Assembly: GCF_001704295.1 (NCBI RefSeq) | Contig: NZ_CP012334.1 | Location: 2,120,084 to 2,184,083 of the forward strand | Length of the DNA: 64,000 nucleotides | Direction: 5' to 3' | Origin: Bordetella sp. H567 | GTDB taxonomy: Bacteria > Pseudomonadota > Gammaproteobacteria > Burkholderiales > Burkholderiaceae_B | Shown: positions 1-8,755 of the stretch, piece by piece | Layout: every line of letters begins with the position of its first letter | Numbering within the stretch: the stretch's first letter is position 1 | Program-made: the position numbers and the translations under genes | Notes under the pieces: model-generated | The model's input: only the letters and a program-made list of their open reading frames with translations | What the model was told of the DNA's origin: nothing | Database searches by the model: none

Positions 1-759
1 AAGGACCATATCGAAAAAGCGTTCGACTTCGGCGGCATGCCGGCGCGCAACGGCGTGACGTCCGCGCTGATGGTGGCTAATGGTTTTACCGGCGTGGACG
101 ACGTGTTTTCCGGCGAGCGCTGCTTCTTCGATGCCTACGGCGACAAGGCCGACCGCGACGTGCTGGCGCAGGGCCTGGGCACCCGCTTCGAAATCCTGGA
201 GACCAGCATCAAGCGCTGGACGGTGGGCTCGCCGATCCAGGCGCCGCTGGACGCCTTGTATGCGTTGTTGGCGGAACAGGAGGTTCCCGCCGACGCGGTG
301 ACGGCCGTCACGGTACGCATTCCCCACGAATCACTGACCATCGTCAACAACCGCGACATGCCGGAAATCTGCATGCAGCATCTGATCGCCACCATGCTGC
401 TGGACGGCAAGCTCACCTTCGTGTCCGCGCACGATCGTGCTCGCATGGCCGACCCCGCTGTGCTTGCGTTGCGCAAGCGCATCAGCCTGTTCGGCGACGA
501 CGAATTGTCCAAGGCGATGCCGACCCGCCAGGGCACGGTGGAAATCACGCTGCGCGACGGGCGCCGGCTGTCCCGCCACACCCCGGCGGTGCGCGGCACG
601 CCCGCCAATCCCATGACCCGCAAGGAAGTCCACGAAAAGTGCCACGACCTGATCGCGCCGGTCACCGGCGCCCAGCGCGCCCAGGCGCTGTGCGAGCGCG
701 TGTGGGCGCTGGAGAGCATGACCGATGCGCGCGAATTGCGACCGTTGCTGAGCGCCTGA
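1..759 (+). CDS. MmgE/PrpD family protein, C-terminal part (5' end outside window)
   Basis: The frame is open from base 1 and stops with TGA at 757-759, so the start lies upstream of the window. The visible 252 residues look like the C-terminal half of the MmgE/PrpD family (2-methylcitrate dehydratase, cis-aconitate decarboxylase and relatives). Supporting segments are FDFGGMPARNG, the VTVRIPHES strand and the late NPMTRKEVHEK segment. The family acts on small tri- or dicarboxylic acids in the cytoplasm; the substrate cannot be read from this fragment. The next gene is a convergent Bug receptor, and Bug receptors often bind carboxylates, so a role in organic-acid catabolism is a reasonable inference. 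An internal ATG at 37 is not the start, because family-like sequence precedes it. Confidence 0.85.
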   Translation, partial: KDHIEKAFDFGGMPARNGVTSALMVANGFTGVDDVFSGERCFFDAYGDKADRDVLAQGLGTRFEILETSIKRWTVGSPIQAPLDALYALLAEQEVPADAVTAVTVRIPHESLTIVNNRDMPEICMQHLIATMLLDGKLTFVSAHDRARMADPAVLALRKRISLFGDDELSKAMPTRQGTVEITLRDGRRLSRHTPAVRGTPANPMTRKEVHEKCHDLIAPVTGAQRAQALCERVWALESMTDARELRPLLSA

Positions 760-924
760 GCGCCTGAGCGATGTGCATGAACTGAGTCACTTGCCGAGCG
801 CTTGGCGGCGCCGCATCGCGGCCATCCCGATGCGCGCCGCCGCCGTACAGGAGACCCATGACGAAGAGGATGCCGCTGCCTGTGGAAAAGAGCCGGCACG
901 CATGGGAGCGCGCCGCATGAACGC

Positions 925-1902
925 CTATCCCAGCTTCAGGTTCGTCGCCCTGATGATCTTGCCCCACTTGTCCTGTTCCGACAGGATGAAGCGCTGGAAT
1001 TCCTGCGGCGTATCGCCGACCATATCGACGCCGGTGGCCTTGAATTTCGCGATGACCGCCGGATCGGCAAGCACCTGCCGCACCGCGGCGTTCAGCTTGT
1101 TCACGACGTCCGGCGGCGTATGCGCCGGCGCGACCAGGCCGAACCATGCGTCCGATTCGAACCCCGGCACGGTCTCGGCGATGGCCGGGATGTCCTGCAT
1201 GCTGGGCAGGCGATGGCTGGATGCCACGCCCAGCGCACGCATGGTGCCCGCCTTGACCTGCGGATAAGCCGTCGGCGAATTGTCGAACATCACCTGGATC
1301 TGGCCGCCGATCAGGTCGGTGGTGGCGGGGGCGCTGCCGCGGTAGGGGATATGCTGCAGGTCTATGCCCGCGTCCAGCTTCAGCAATTCCATGGTCAAGT
1401 GGCTGGTGGTGCCGCTGCCCTGCGAACCATAGGCGACGCTGCCGGGATGCGCCTTGGCGTAGGCGATCAGTTCCGGCACGGTCTTGAACGGCACGTTCAT
1501 GTTCGAGACCAGCATGATGGGCACCGAGGCCAGCATCGATATGGGCGCGAAGTCCTTGATGGGATCGTAGCCGGGACTGGCATACAGCTGCTGGTTGATG
1601 CTCAGGGGCCCGGCGCTGGACACCAGCAGCGTATAGCCGTCCGGCTTGGCGCGCGCGACATAGGCCGCGCCGACATTGCCGCCCGCGCCCTGGCGGTTTT
1701 CCACGATCACCGACTGCTTCAGGATCGGGCCGAGCTTTTCGGCCAGCACACGCGCCACCACGTCGGTCGTGCCGCCAGGCGGAAAGGGCACGACGATGCT
1801 GACGGTTTGCGCGGGCCAGGCGTCAGCCGCCAGGGCGGTTGACGCGGGCAGGGCGCACGCGATCACAGCGGCCATCACTGCGCGTCGCAACTGCTTCAAC
1901 AT
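925..1902 (-). CDS. Bug-type tripartite tricarboxylate transporter receptor
   Basis: A 325-residue periplasmic solute-binding protein of the Bug/TctC family. Residues 1-25 form a signal peptide (basic start, hydrophobic core, ALA cut site before ADAWPAQ). Family hallmarks are VPFPPGGTTD near residue 40, VVENRQGAGG near 65 and the PDGYT motif near 90. The length is normal for the family. The ATG at 1902 is supported by GGGAGA seven bases upstream. Family members capture carboxylates or aromatic acids for TctAB permeases, but none is encoded nearby. It lies downstream of, and in the same orientation as, the amidohydrolase/CMD pair, so the three may be co-transcribed from the promoter facing the GntR gene. 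The ligand is unknown. Confidence 0.93.
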   Translation of the reverse strand: MLKQLRRAVMAAVIACALPASTALAADAWPAQTVSIVVPFPPGGTTDVVARVLAEKLGPILKQSVIVENRQGAGGNVGAAYVARAKPDGYTLLVSSAGPLSINQQLYASPGYDPIKDFAPISMLASVPIMLVSNMNVPFKTVPELIAYAKAHPGSVAYGSQGSGTTSHLTMELLKLDAGIDLQHIPYRGSAPATTDLIGGQIQVMFDNSPTAYPQVKAGTMRALGVASSHRLPSMQDIPAIAETVPGFESDAWFGLVAPAHTPPDVVNKLNAAVRQVLADPAVIAKFKATGVDMVGDTPQEFQRFILSEQDKWGKIIRATNLKLG

Positions 1903-1924
1903 GGTTTGTCTCCCTCTTTATCGA

Positions 1925-2000
1925 TGTTGTTGCCGGTGTCGCTGCTACTGCTTCTACTGCTGCTGTCACCAGTGCCGCTACGGCTACTGCCGCCGCCGCT
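1925..2000. repeat. CTG/CCG-rich low-complexity spacer
   Basis: About 75 bases between the Bug gene and the amidohydrolase consist largely of CTG, CTA and CCG trinucleotides. They look like slipped simple sequence. It contains no coding signal on either strand that I would support. Confidence 0.6.
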
Positions 2001-2004
2001 AGGC

Positions 2005-2865
2005 TCAGAATCCGTAAAGCGCCGCGGGGTTGTCGACCAGCATCTTGTGCTGCACCGCCGGGTCCGCGATCCAAAGCGGAATCAGGTCCACCAGATCCCC
2101 GTCATTGGGCATCGGCACGTCGCAGATGGGATGTGGCCAGTTGCTGCCCCAGATCAAGCGGTCCGGCCAGCGCCGCGCGGCTTCATGGATCATCGGCAGC
2201 ATGTCCGCGTGCGGATAGGGTTCATTGGACAGGCGGTACAGGCTGGCCAGCTTGATCCATACGCGACCGGTATCCATCAGTCCCGACAGGGCGCGGAAGG
2301 CCGGCCCGTCGACGCCCTCGTCGCCGCGGATGCGGGCCAGGTGGTCCAGCACCACGTCCACCCGCTGCGCGCGCAAGCGCGGCGCCAGATCCACCAGCTC
2401 GCTCGATTTCTTGAAATGCAATACCAGGTGCCAGCCCATTTCGCGCGCTTCCGCGGCCAGCGTATCGAAGGCATCGAAGCCCACGCCGCCGCCCACCACG
2501 GTCGACATGCGATAGCCGCGCATGCCCAGCTTGTGCATCGCCTCCCGTTCGGCCAAGGGACGGCCAGGCGGTATGACGGCGACACCGCGGGCCCGCGGCC
2601 CCATGCGCCGCAATGCATCCAGCGTGGCCGCATTGTCGGTGCCGTGCGCGCCGCCGTGCACGATCACGGCGCGATCGATCCCCAATGTCGCGAGCAGCTT
2701 TTCATAGTCTTCCACCGTGCAGTCTTCCGGTGTGTAGCTGCGCTGCGGCGAATAGGGGAAGCGCTCGGCCGGCCCGAAGATGTGGGCATGGCAATCGCAG
2801 GCATGGGCCGGCATGCGGAAGCGCGGCGTGCGGGTATTGCGGTCGGGGCCGGGGCAGGCGTGCAT
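2005..2865 (-). CDS. Amidohydrolase, 2-pyrone-4,6-dicarboxylate lactonase-like
   Basis: A 286-residue TIM-barrel amidohydrolase of the LigI/2-pyrone-4,6-dicarboxylate hydrolase group (metal-dependent hydrolase superfamily). It carries the N-terminal CDCHAHIFGP motif (HxH on strand 1), the YRMSTV and VLDHLAR segments, and the C-terminal RLIWGSNWPHP motif with the catalytic aspartate region. Family members open lactone rings or hydrolyse related cyclic acids in aromatic-acid catabolism; the exact substrate is not readable. The start at 2865 is chosen over longer in-frame options because AAGGTGG sits just upstream and the CMD-like gene ends only 10 bases away. Longer versions would read backward through that neighbour. 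It is probably co-transcribed with the CMD-like gene. Confidence 0.88.
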   Translation of the reverse strand: MHACPGPDRNTRTPRFRMPAHACDCHAHIFGPAERFPYSPQRSYTPEDCTVEDYEKLLATLGIDRAVIVHGGAHGTDNAATLDALRRMGPRARGVAVIPPGRPLAEREAMHKLGMRGYRMSTVVGGGVGFDAFDTLAAEAREMGWHLVLHFKKSSELVDLAPRLRAQRVDVVLDHLARIRGDEGVDGPAFRALSGLMDTGRVWIKLASLYRLSNEPYPHADMLPMIHEAARRWPDRLIWGSNWPHPICDVPMPNDGDLVDLIPLWIADPAVQHKMLVDNPAALYGF

Positions 2866-2875
2866 GGCGCCCACC

Positions 2876-3313
2876 TTATTCCGCCGCTGCCTGCGCTTCG
2901 CGCTCCGCGATGCGCGCCAGTATTTCCGCGCCGCGATTCGCGGCGGAGACCCCGCGGAAAATGTAGGCCATGCTGACCACCGCCTGCATTTCCTCCCAGG
3001 TGGCGCCGGCGCGCCGCGCCGCGATACCATGGATGACGGACGCATCGCTCAATTCCACGATCAGCATGCCGAAGATCATCAGCTGCGTGGTCTTGGTATC
3101 GAAGCAGGGCGGATTCATGGCATGGGCGCGCACTTCTTCCTGCAGGCGGACCAGCTTGGGATCCAGGGCACCCGTGACCAGCAGGCGAGATTCCACGCGC
3201 GGCGGCAGGTAGCCCAACAGGGCGCGATACGAGTCGCCCAAGTGCGCCATGCTTTCGTGCGGCTTTCCCATGGCTTTGCTGGCGATGTCTTTGTCTATGC
3301 GGGCTGCGGACAT
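2876..3313 (-). CDS. Carboxymuconolactone decarboxylase family protein
   Basis: A 145-residue all-helical protein of the CMD/AhpD superfamily, recognisable from the RLLVTGALDPKLVRLQ N-terminal helix and the HGIAARRAGATWEE segment. The CxxC redox pair of AhpD-type members is absent: there is one cysteine in NPPCFD and no partner. Decarboxylase- or tautomerase-like chemistry is therefore more likely than peroxidase-partner activity. The start at 3313 has GAGGAA seven bases upstream; an ATG nine codons earlier lacks this. It is the first gene of a leftward unit with the amidohydrolase and perhaps the Bug receptor. It diverges from the GntR regulator, which is the obvious candidate controller. 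Confidence 0.85.
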   Translation of the reverse strand: MSAARIDKDIASKAMGKPHESMAHLGDSYRALLGYLPPRVESRLLVTGALDPKLVRLQEEVRAHAMNPPCFDTKTTQLMIFGMLIVELSDASVIHGIAARRAGATWEEMQAVVSMAYIFRGVSAANRGAEILARIAEREAQAAAE

Positions 3314-3390
3314 GATGGCTTCCTCGATCGGCGGCGGCATGCGCCGGAAGCGGCTATCTTTGTCCGAGAAATAATCGAAGTCAACAGTAA

Positions 3391-3417
3391 AATCGATTTT
3401 GTATCAGTTCATCGATT
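3391..3417. promoter_or_regulatory. Candidate GntR operator in divergent promoter
   Basis: A perfect inverted repeat AATCGAT-N13-ATCGATT (arms 3391-3397 and 3411-3417) lies in an AT-rich pocket of the 153-base gap between the leftward CMD/amidohydrolase unit and the rightward GntR gene. Its position suits a shared operator. That it binds this regulator is inference. Confidence 0.5.
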
Positions 3418-3466
3418 CAAGTGACGAACGCGGTAGAATCCCCGCCATGCCTCGCGATACCACCGC

Positions 3467-4186
3467 ATGAACACCTTCCTGGAAACGTTGGCGGCCGACA
3501 ATGCCGCCGAAACCGGATCTTCCTTGACGGCCTCCGTCGCCATCCAGGTGCGGGCGGCCATCCTTCAGGGAAGCTATGCGCCGGGCACCAAGCTGCGCCT
3601 GGACGACCTGCGCCGCGAATACGGCGTCAGCCTCAGTCCGCTGCGCGAGGCCTTGACCCGCCTGGCGGCCGAAGGCCTGGTGCAGATTACCGACCAGCGC
3701 GGCTATCGCGTTGCGCCGGTCTCGGCGGAGAACCTGGTGGAAGTGACCAAGCTGCGCACGCAGCTGGAAATCATGGCACTGACCGAATCGCTGGCGCGTG
3801 GCGACGACCGCTGGGAAGACAGCCTGGTCGCGGCCTATCACCGCCTAAGCCGCCTGGAACGCGAGGGCACGCGCGGCGAGGCATGGGAAAAAGCACATCG
3901 CGCCTTTCACCTGACACTGTTCGCCGCTTGCGGCATGCCTTTGCTGCTGCGCTTCTGCGGCACCCTGCATGACTTGAGCGACCGATACCGGCGCCTGTTC
4001 CTGGTACGGCATGCGCCGGACGCCAACGTGCCGCGCGAACACCAGGCGATTTTCGAGGCCGCGATGGCGCGCGACGCCCAGCGCGCGGCCGACATCCTGA
4101 GCAGGCACCTGGAGCGCACCGGCCGCAATGTGATGGCGATACTTAACGAGGCGGCAGCCGCGGACACCGAAGCCGCGGCGGATTGA
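3467..4186 (+). CDS. GntR family regulator with FCD domain
   Basis: A 239-residue transcription regulator. Residues about 20-90 form a winged helix with the GntR signature (IQVRAAILQGSYAPGTKLR, then VSLSPLREALTRLAAEGLV and QRGYRVAPVS). Residues about 95-215 form an all-helical FCD ligand-binding domain, including the HRAFHLTLFAACG and REHQAIFEAAMARDA segments that carry metal/ligand-binding histidines in the family. FCD regulators usually repress transport and catabolism genes and release DNA on binding an organic acid. It is transcribed divergently from the CMD/amidohydrolase/Bug unit, with a palindrome in the gap, so it probably controls that unit. It converges with the next Bug gene. Confidence 0.93.
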   Translation: MNTFLETLAADNAAETGSSLTASVAIQVRAAILQGSYAPGTKLRLDDLRREYGVSLSPLREALTRLAAEGLVQITDQRGYRVAPVSAENLVEVTKLRTQLEIMALTESLARGDDRWEDSLVAAYHRLSRLEREGTRGEAWEKAHRAFHLTLFAACGMPLLLRFCGTLHDLSDRYRRLFLVRHAPDANVPREHQAIFEAAMARDAQRAADILSRHLERTGRNVMAILNEAAAADTEAAAD

Positions 4187-4235
4187 TTTGCCGGTGCGCC
4201 GCGGCTCAAGCTGACGGGGATCGCCCCCAAACAAA

Positions 4236-4265
4236 AGCCCGCGGAACGTTGCGTTCACGCGGGCT
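4236..4265 (-). terminator. Rho-independent terminator for leftward Bug gene
   Basis: AGCCCGCG (4236-4243) pairs with CGCGGGCT (4258-4265), and the stem continues inward through GAACG/CGTTC with one bulged base. Read leftward the stem is followed by TTTTGTTTG, a suitable U-tract for the gene ending at 4343. Read rightward there is no T run. Confidence 0.75.
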
Positions 4266-4342
4266 CGGTCTGCGGGATCCATGCGGACCCGGGGTGGAGG
4301 CGTCCTCCGTACGGGAAAGGCCGGCTCTCTGTACGGATTCCC

Positions 4343-5347
4343 TTATTCGGCGTGCAGATTGGCCCGGCGCACCACTTCGCCCCAGCGCTTTTCTTCCGCC
4401 ACGATGAAGGCCTGGAAGGCTGCCGGGCCGGCGCCGGAAATCTCGCTGGAATCCTGCGCCAGCCGCTGGCGCACCGACTCGGCCGCCAGCGCGGCATGTC
4501 CGGCCTTATTCAGCCGCGCGATCACCGGCGCCGGCGTGCCGGCGGGCGCCAGCAGCCCGAACCATTGCGAACTCTCGAAGCCGGGGTAGCCCGATTCCGC
4601 GACCGTCGGCACCTTTGGAATCGCGTCCAGCCGATGTGCGGAACCCACGGCGATCAGCTTCACCCGGCCGCTCTGCGCCTGCGGCAGCAATCCCGGCAAT
4701 CCCGCCGAGGCCGCATCGATATTGCCGGCCAGCAGGTCCTGCAACTGCGCCCCCGTGCCTTTGTAGGGCACGTGGACCACGTCGATGCCGGTGGCGGTCT
4801 TGAGCATTTCGAAGGCCAGGTGTCCCGCGCTGCCGTTGCCGGCAGAGCCGTAGTTCAGCGTGCCGGGCTTTGCCTTGGCCAAGGCCACGAAGGAGGGCAA
4901 GTCGTTGGCCGGCACCCGTGCATTCAGCGCGAAGACCATGGGCAGCTTGGCCAGCAGGATGATGGGCGCGAAGTCCTTCGTCGGGTTGTAGGGCAGGTTG
5001 GGCATCATCGCGGGATTCACGGCCAGCGTGCCGACGTGGCCCAGGATCAGGGTATAGCCGTCGGGCTTCGCACGCGCCGCTTCCATCGTCGCGATGCTGC
5101 CCTGGCCACCACCCTTGTTCTCCACCACGACTTGCTGGCCCAGGTCGCGCGACATTTCCATGGCCACCGCCCGGGCGATCACATCCGAACTGCCGCCCGG
5201 TCCATAGGGCACCAGCAGGCGAATGGGCCGGGTAGGTGTCCAGTCGTCGGCCGCTGCGGGACGCATGCCAAGCACCATCAGCATCGTGGCGGCGAGAGCG
5301 AGCAGGCGGGCGCCATGCCTGCCGCCGAAAAGGGCGGTACGCAACAT
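4343..5347 (-). CDS. Bug-type tripartite tricarboxylate transporter receptor
   Basis: A 334-residue periplasmic binding protein of the Bug/TctC family. A signal peptide ends near PAAADDWTP. It then has LLVPYGPGGSSDV, VVVENKGGGQGS and the PDGYTLIL motif, followed by VHVPYKGTG in the second lobe. The start at 5347 is preceded by AAGGAGA with good spacing; a longer reading adds 27 non-family residues. No TctA/TctB permease genes are adjacent, so it would rely on permeases elsewhere or work as a sensor-type receptor, as proposed for other orphan Bug proteins. A terminator lies downstream. A near-palindrome at 5450-5467 lies about 100 bases upstream and could be an operator. The ligand is unknown. 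Confidence 0.93.
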   Translation of the reverse strand: MLRTALFGGRHGARLLALAATMLMVLGMRPAAADDWTPTRPIRLLVPYGPGGSSDVIARAVAMEMSRDLGQQVVVENKGGGQGSIATMEAARAKPDGYTLILGHVGTLAVNPAMMPNLPYNPTKDFAPIILLAKLPMVFALNARVPANDLPSFVALAKAKPGTLNYGSAGNGSAGHLAFEMLKTATGIDVVHVPYKGTGAQLQDLLAGNIDAASAGLPGLLPQAQSGRVKLIAVGSAHRLDAIPKVPTVAESGYPGFESSQWFGLLAPAGTPAPVIARLNKAGHAALAAESVRQRLAQDSSEISGAGPAAFQAFIVAEEKRWGEVVRRANLHAE

Positions 5348-5721
5348 AGGTCTGTCTCCTTGTGGACGTCTTTTTCTGGGTTTGGGCATCGCCGCCCTGA
5401 GGGCGGCAGCGCGCATCATGTCCAACAAGTCGTGGCGACGTAAAGCGCAAATAGTCGGCCGATTATTGCGTTACATGCATGAATTTCCGTTCTGCTACCG
5501 CCTAGCCTATGCCGACAGCCAGTGGCAGGGCATGGTTCAGGGGGAATTTGTACACCGGCGGCTTACAGCGCCCGGTGGTGCTGGGGCGTCCTGTTCTGAG
5601 CCGAACGGGGAACGAAGGTTTTCCCATTTTTCAAACCACGAAGCCCACGGTTTCCTAGAATGCTCGTGAACAAAGGCCGCGGACCCGATCCTGCGGCCGG
5701 AGCATTTCCCAGGAGACAAAT
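5348..5721. promoter_or_regulatory. Divergent intergenic region between two Bug genes
   Basis: These 374 bases separate a leftward and a rightward Bug gene and contain no convincing gene. They hold a near-perfect 18-base palindrome (5450-5467, AATA-G-TCGGCCGA-T-TATT) and an AT-richer stretch after 5600. The Shine-Dalgarno AGGAGA of the rightward gene lies at about 5710-5715. The palindrome is a plausible operator; no regulator can be assigned to it. Confidence 0.4.
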
Positions 5722-6708
5722 ATGCCGGCTTTGCGCTGGAAGTTCGTGTTCGCCGCCGCGGTGATGTCCGCGGCGCAATTGCTTGAGCCCTCGTTCGCGC
5801 AAGGGGCGGATACCTATCCCTCCCGTCCCATCCATCTGGTCGTGCCATTCACGCCGGGCGGCGGCACCGATACCCTGGCGCGCGTGCTGGCTCAGCAGAT
5901 GGGTGAGTACCTGCATGCGACCGTCATCACCGAGAACCGGCCCGGCGCCGGCACCGTGGTCGGTTCCGACTACGTCGCGCGCAGCAGCCCCGATGGCTAT
6001 ACGGTGCTTCTGACCACCTCGGCGCACGCCATCAACCAGACGCTGGTTCCCAAGCTTCCCTATTCGGTCGAGAAAAACTTCGCGTCCATCGCGCTGGTCG
6101 GGCAGGCGCCCAATATCCTGGTCGTGCGGCCGGACAGCCAGTTCAAACGCGTGCAGGACATCGTGGCCTACGCCAAGGCGCATCCCGGCAAACTGACCTA
6201 TGGTTCTTCCGGTACGGGGACCGCCGTGCACCTGGCCGCGGAACTGTTCAAGAGCACGGCACATATCGACCTGACACACGTGCCGTACAAGGGCGCCAAT
6301 CCCGCCATGACGGACCTGTTGGGCGGCCAGATCGATATGTTCTTCGGTACATCGGGCGCCGTGTCGCCCTTGGTCAAGGCGGGGAAGCTGCGCGCCATCG
6401 CGGTGACCAGCGCCCAGCCTTCGCCGGCGTGGCCCGGCATCCCCACCATCGCGGAATCGGGCTATCCCGATTATGTCGCCGATGTGTGGTACGGCTTGTT
6501 CGCCGCGGCGGGCACGCCGGCGCCCATCATCCAGAAGCTGAACCAGGCCGTCAACGCGGCGGTTCGATCGCAGCTTTACAGTCAGCGCATGGCCAGCGAA
6601 GGCCTGGACAGCCCGCCCAGTACACCGGCGGAACTGGACGCCTATGTGCAGGCGGAAGTCCGGCGTTGGCGTAAGGTGATCGAGGACGGGCACATCACCG
6701 CGGGCTGA
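5722..6708 (+). CDS. Bug-type tripartite tricarboxylate transporter receptor
   Basis: A 328-residue Bug/TctC family periplasmic receptor. The signal peptide ends in PSFAQG. Family segments follow: LVVPFTPGGGTDTLA, VITENRPGAGTVVGSD, PDGYTVLL, THVPYKGANPAMTDL and AESGYPDYVADVWYGL. AGGAGA lies seven bases before the ATG. An SDR dehydrogenase follows on the same strand about 125 bases downstream across a small tandem repeat; the pair could form a transport/oxidation module, but co-transcription is uncertain. No TctAB permease is encoded in the window. The ligand is unknown. Confidence 0.93.
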   Translation: MPALRWKFVFAAAVMSAAQLLEPSFAQGADTYPSRPIHLVVPFTPGGGTDTLARVLAQQMGEYLHATVITENRPGAGTVVGSDYVARSSPDGYTVLLTTSAHAINQTLVPKLPYSVEKNFASIALVGQAPNILVVRPDSQFKRVQDIVAYAKAHPGKLTYGSSGTGTAVHLAAELFKSTAHIDLTHVPYKGANPAMTDLLGGQIDMFFGTSGAVSPLVKAGKLRAIAVTSAQPSPAWPGIPTIAESGYPDYVADVWYGLFAAAGTPAPIIQKLNQAVNAAVRSQLYSQRMASEGLDSPPSTPAELDAYVQAEVRRWRKVIEDGHITAG

Positions 6709-6731
6709 TTGCGGGCACACGAAGGATAGGG

Positions 6732-6789
6732 GAAGCGGGATAGCCGGAAGGCGGATAGCCCGAAGCGGGATAGCCGAAGCGGGATAGCC
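6732..6789. repeat. Tandem repeat, four 14-15 base units
   Basis: Four near-identical copies of GAAGCGGGATAGCC(G) start at 6732, 6747, 6762 and 6776, directly after the Bug gene. Copies three and four are identical; copy two has one transposed base. A decayed unit (GAGGCGG) follows. No function is evident. Confidence 0.85.
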
Positions 6790-6832
6790 GAGGCGGTCCG
6801 CGTACCTTCATGAAAACAAGGAAGCATCCAAT

Positions 6833-7666
6833 ATGACGAGCAAGGATACGGGCAAAAGCACCATGGACAGGAAGAAGCGCCTGGAGGGCAAGGTTTGCAT
6901 CATCGTGGGCGGCGGCCAGCAACCCGGCGGCACGATAGGCAATGGACGCGCCACCGCCGAGCGGTTCGCCGAAGAAGGCGCCACGCTGCTGGTGGTGGAC
7001 ATCAACCCCGAATGGGCGCAGGACACGCTGGACGCCGTGCGCAAGCTGGGCGGCGAGGCTTCCATCCTGCAGGCCGACATCACGCAGGAAGACCAGTGCC
7101 AGGCCATCGCGCGTACCTGCATGGACCGCTACGGCCGGATCGACGTCCTGCACAACAACGTCGGGCGGTCCACCGGCGATCGCCGGACGACAGACCTGGA
7201 AGTGGAGGCATGGGACGCCATCATGGCCATGAACCTGAAGGGCATGTTCATGACCTGCAAGCATGCGCTGCCCTTCATGATCGCGCGCAAGTCGGGCTGC
7301 ATCATCAATATCTCGTCCACGTCCTCGCTGGCCGCGCGCCCCACGCTGACCTACAAGACCAGCAAGGGCGCGGTCAACACCATGACGCAGCACCTGGCGA
7401 TGGAGAACGCGCCCCATGGCATCCGCGCCAACGCCATCCTGCCGGGCTTGATCGATACCCCCATGGCCATCGAACGGCGCGCGCGCGAACGCGGGGTTCC
7501 CCGGGAACAGGTCCGCGCGGAACGCGATGCGCTGGTGCCGCTGGGGCATATGGGAACGGCGTGGGACGTGGCCAACGCCGCGGTGTTCCTGGCGTCCGAT
7601 GAAGCAAGCTATATCACCGGTGTGTTGCTGCCGGTGGATGGCGGCTTGCTGGTGAAGCGGGGCTAA
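6833..7666 (+). CDS. SDR family NAD(P)-dependent oxidoreductase
   Basis: A 277-residue classical short-chain dehydrogenase/reductase. The Rossmann entry VCIIVGGGQQPGGTIGNGRA (residues 21-40) is a stretched form of the usual TGxxxGIG loop. D57 after strand 2 suggests preference for NAD. NNVG at 108-111 replaces NNAG. The active site is S161 with Y174 and K178 (YKTSK). The C-terminal SYITGVLLPVDGG is typical. AAGGAAG precedes the ATG at suitable spacing. It probably oxidises a hydroxyl group of a small acid or alcohol. Its place after a Bug receptor suggests the substrate may be imported by that system, which is inference. Confidence 0.9.
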   Translation: MTSKDTGKSTMDRKKRLEGKVCIIVGGGQQPGGTIGNGRATAERFAEEGATLLVVDINPEWAQDTLDAVRKLGGEASILQADITQEDQCQAIARTCMDRYGRIDVLHNNVGRSTGDRRTTDLEVEAWDAIMAMNLKGMFMTCKHALPFMIARKSGCIINISSTSSLAARPTLTYKTSKGAVNTMTQHLAMENAPHGIRANAILPGLIDTPMAIERRARERGVPREQVRAERDALVPLGHMGTAWDVANAAVFLASDEASYITGVLLPVDGGLLVKRG

Positions 7667-7714
7667 GCCGCCAGGCAAGGCAGTACGGCCGTTGCGGCCA
7701 GGCTGGCTTATCGA

Positions 7715-8755
7715 TCAAGACCGGCTGCGGGAAGCCCGCGTGGCGCCGGGGCGCGACGGCGAGGAAGCCGGCCCTGATGCGGCTAAAGCCGTGGCGCCGG
7801 GGCGCTGCCGGCCTGGTTGCGATATGGGGTCCCGTACGGGCATGCGCGCCTTGCGCGCGTCGCGGGACGTTTGTTCGGCGCACTGGGCCAGATGGGCGAA
7901 CAGGTGGCGCGCGCCAGCCTCCATCGTATTCAGATCCCGCACGCACATATACATATCGCGGCTGGCCCACGCATCCGACAAGGGCAGCCAGCTCACGCTC
8001 AGTTGCTTCACGTAGCTGCGCGCGATGATCTCCGGCACGATCGCCAGCCCCAGCCCTTCCGCCACCATCCGGCAACGCGCCTCGTAGCTGGAAACCTGGC
8101 TGCGCACCATGGGCGGGCGCGACAACGTGCTGCCGGCCAGCTCCAGGAAGCGCTCCAGCGCGTGGCGCGGGAAATAGCCCAGGAACTGGTAATCCAGGGC
8201 TTCCTCCAGGACCAGGGTTTTCTTCCTTTCCAGCGGATGGCCGCGCGGCACCACCAGCCCCACGCGGTCGCTGCGGTACTTGACCGAGTGCAGCCCGGGA
8301 GAGGGCGCTTCGGCGTGATAGATACCGACCTCCGCCTCGCCATTGGAGACCATCCGAGGGATGTCCGGGCTGTAGGCCTCGATCAGGTCGACATGGGAGT
8401 CGGGATGGCGGCGCAGGAAGGCGCTGATATCGCCGGGCAGGAATTGCACCGTGGTCGAGGGGTTGGCGGCCAGCCGGATCTTGGGTACGCCATGCCTGGA
8501 ATAGGCGGCCAGCGCGTCGTGCGCCTGAGCCACGCCGCGCAGGATGGCTTTCGCCCGTTGATACAGCATCGCCCCAGCGGACGTCGGCTCGACACCGCGG
8601 CCGTGCCGGCGCAGCAGCACGGTGCCCGTCTGGCGCTCCAGTTCGCTGATACGCTTGCTGACGGCCGAGATCACCAGGTTCCGGCTTTCGGCGGCCCGCG
8701 ACAGGCTGCCGGCCTCTACCGCGGCGACGAACATTTCGAGCAGGGGGATGTCCAC
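7715..8755 (-). CDS. LysR family transcriptional regulator
   Basis: A 346-residue LysR-type regulator starting at a GTG. The winged helix (residues 1-60, with SLSRAAESRNLVISAVSKRISELE) is followed by the periplasmic-binding-protein-like effector domain (about 90-290). The last 45 residues are a low-complexity Ser/Arg/Pro tail beyond the usual family end, so the gene may have gained a 3' extension. The recognition helix VISAVSKRISELE is less usual than the common AQPALSRQI type. No strong Shine-Dalgarno precedes the GTG. It converges with the SDR gene and faces away from the thioredoxin-like gene; its target is not clear. Confidence 0.88.
   Translation of the reverse strand: MDIPLLEMFVAAVEAGSLSRAAESRNLVISAVSKRISELERQTGTVLLRRHGRGVEPTSAGAMLYQRAKAILRGVAQAHDALAAYSRHGVPKIRLAANPSTTVQFLPGDISAFLRRHPDSHVDLIEAYSPDIPRMVSNGEAEVGIYHAEAPSPGLHSVKYRSDRVGLVVPRGHPLERKKTLVLEEALDYQFLGYFPRHALERFLELAGSTLSRPPMVRSQVSSYEARCRMVAEGLGLAIVPEIIARSYVKQLSVSWLPLSDAWASRDMYMCVRDLNTMEAGARHLFAHLAQCAEQTSRDARKARMPVRDPISQPGRQRPGATALAASGPASSPSRPGATRASRSRS

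Noticed and set aside
7668-7740. Terminator after the SDR gene
   Set aside because: GC-rich with small partial stems but no matched long stem followed by a T-run.
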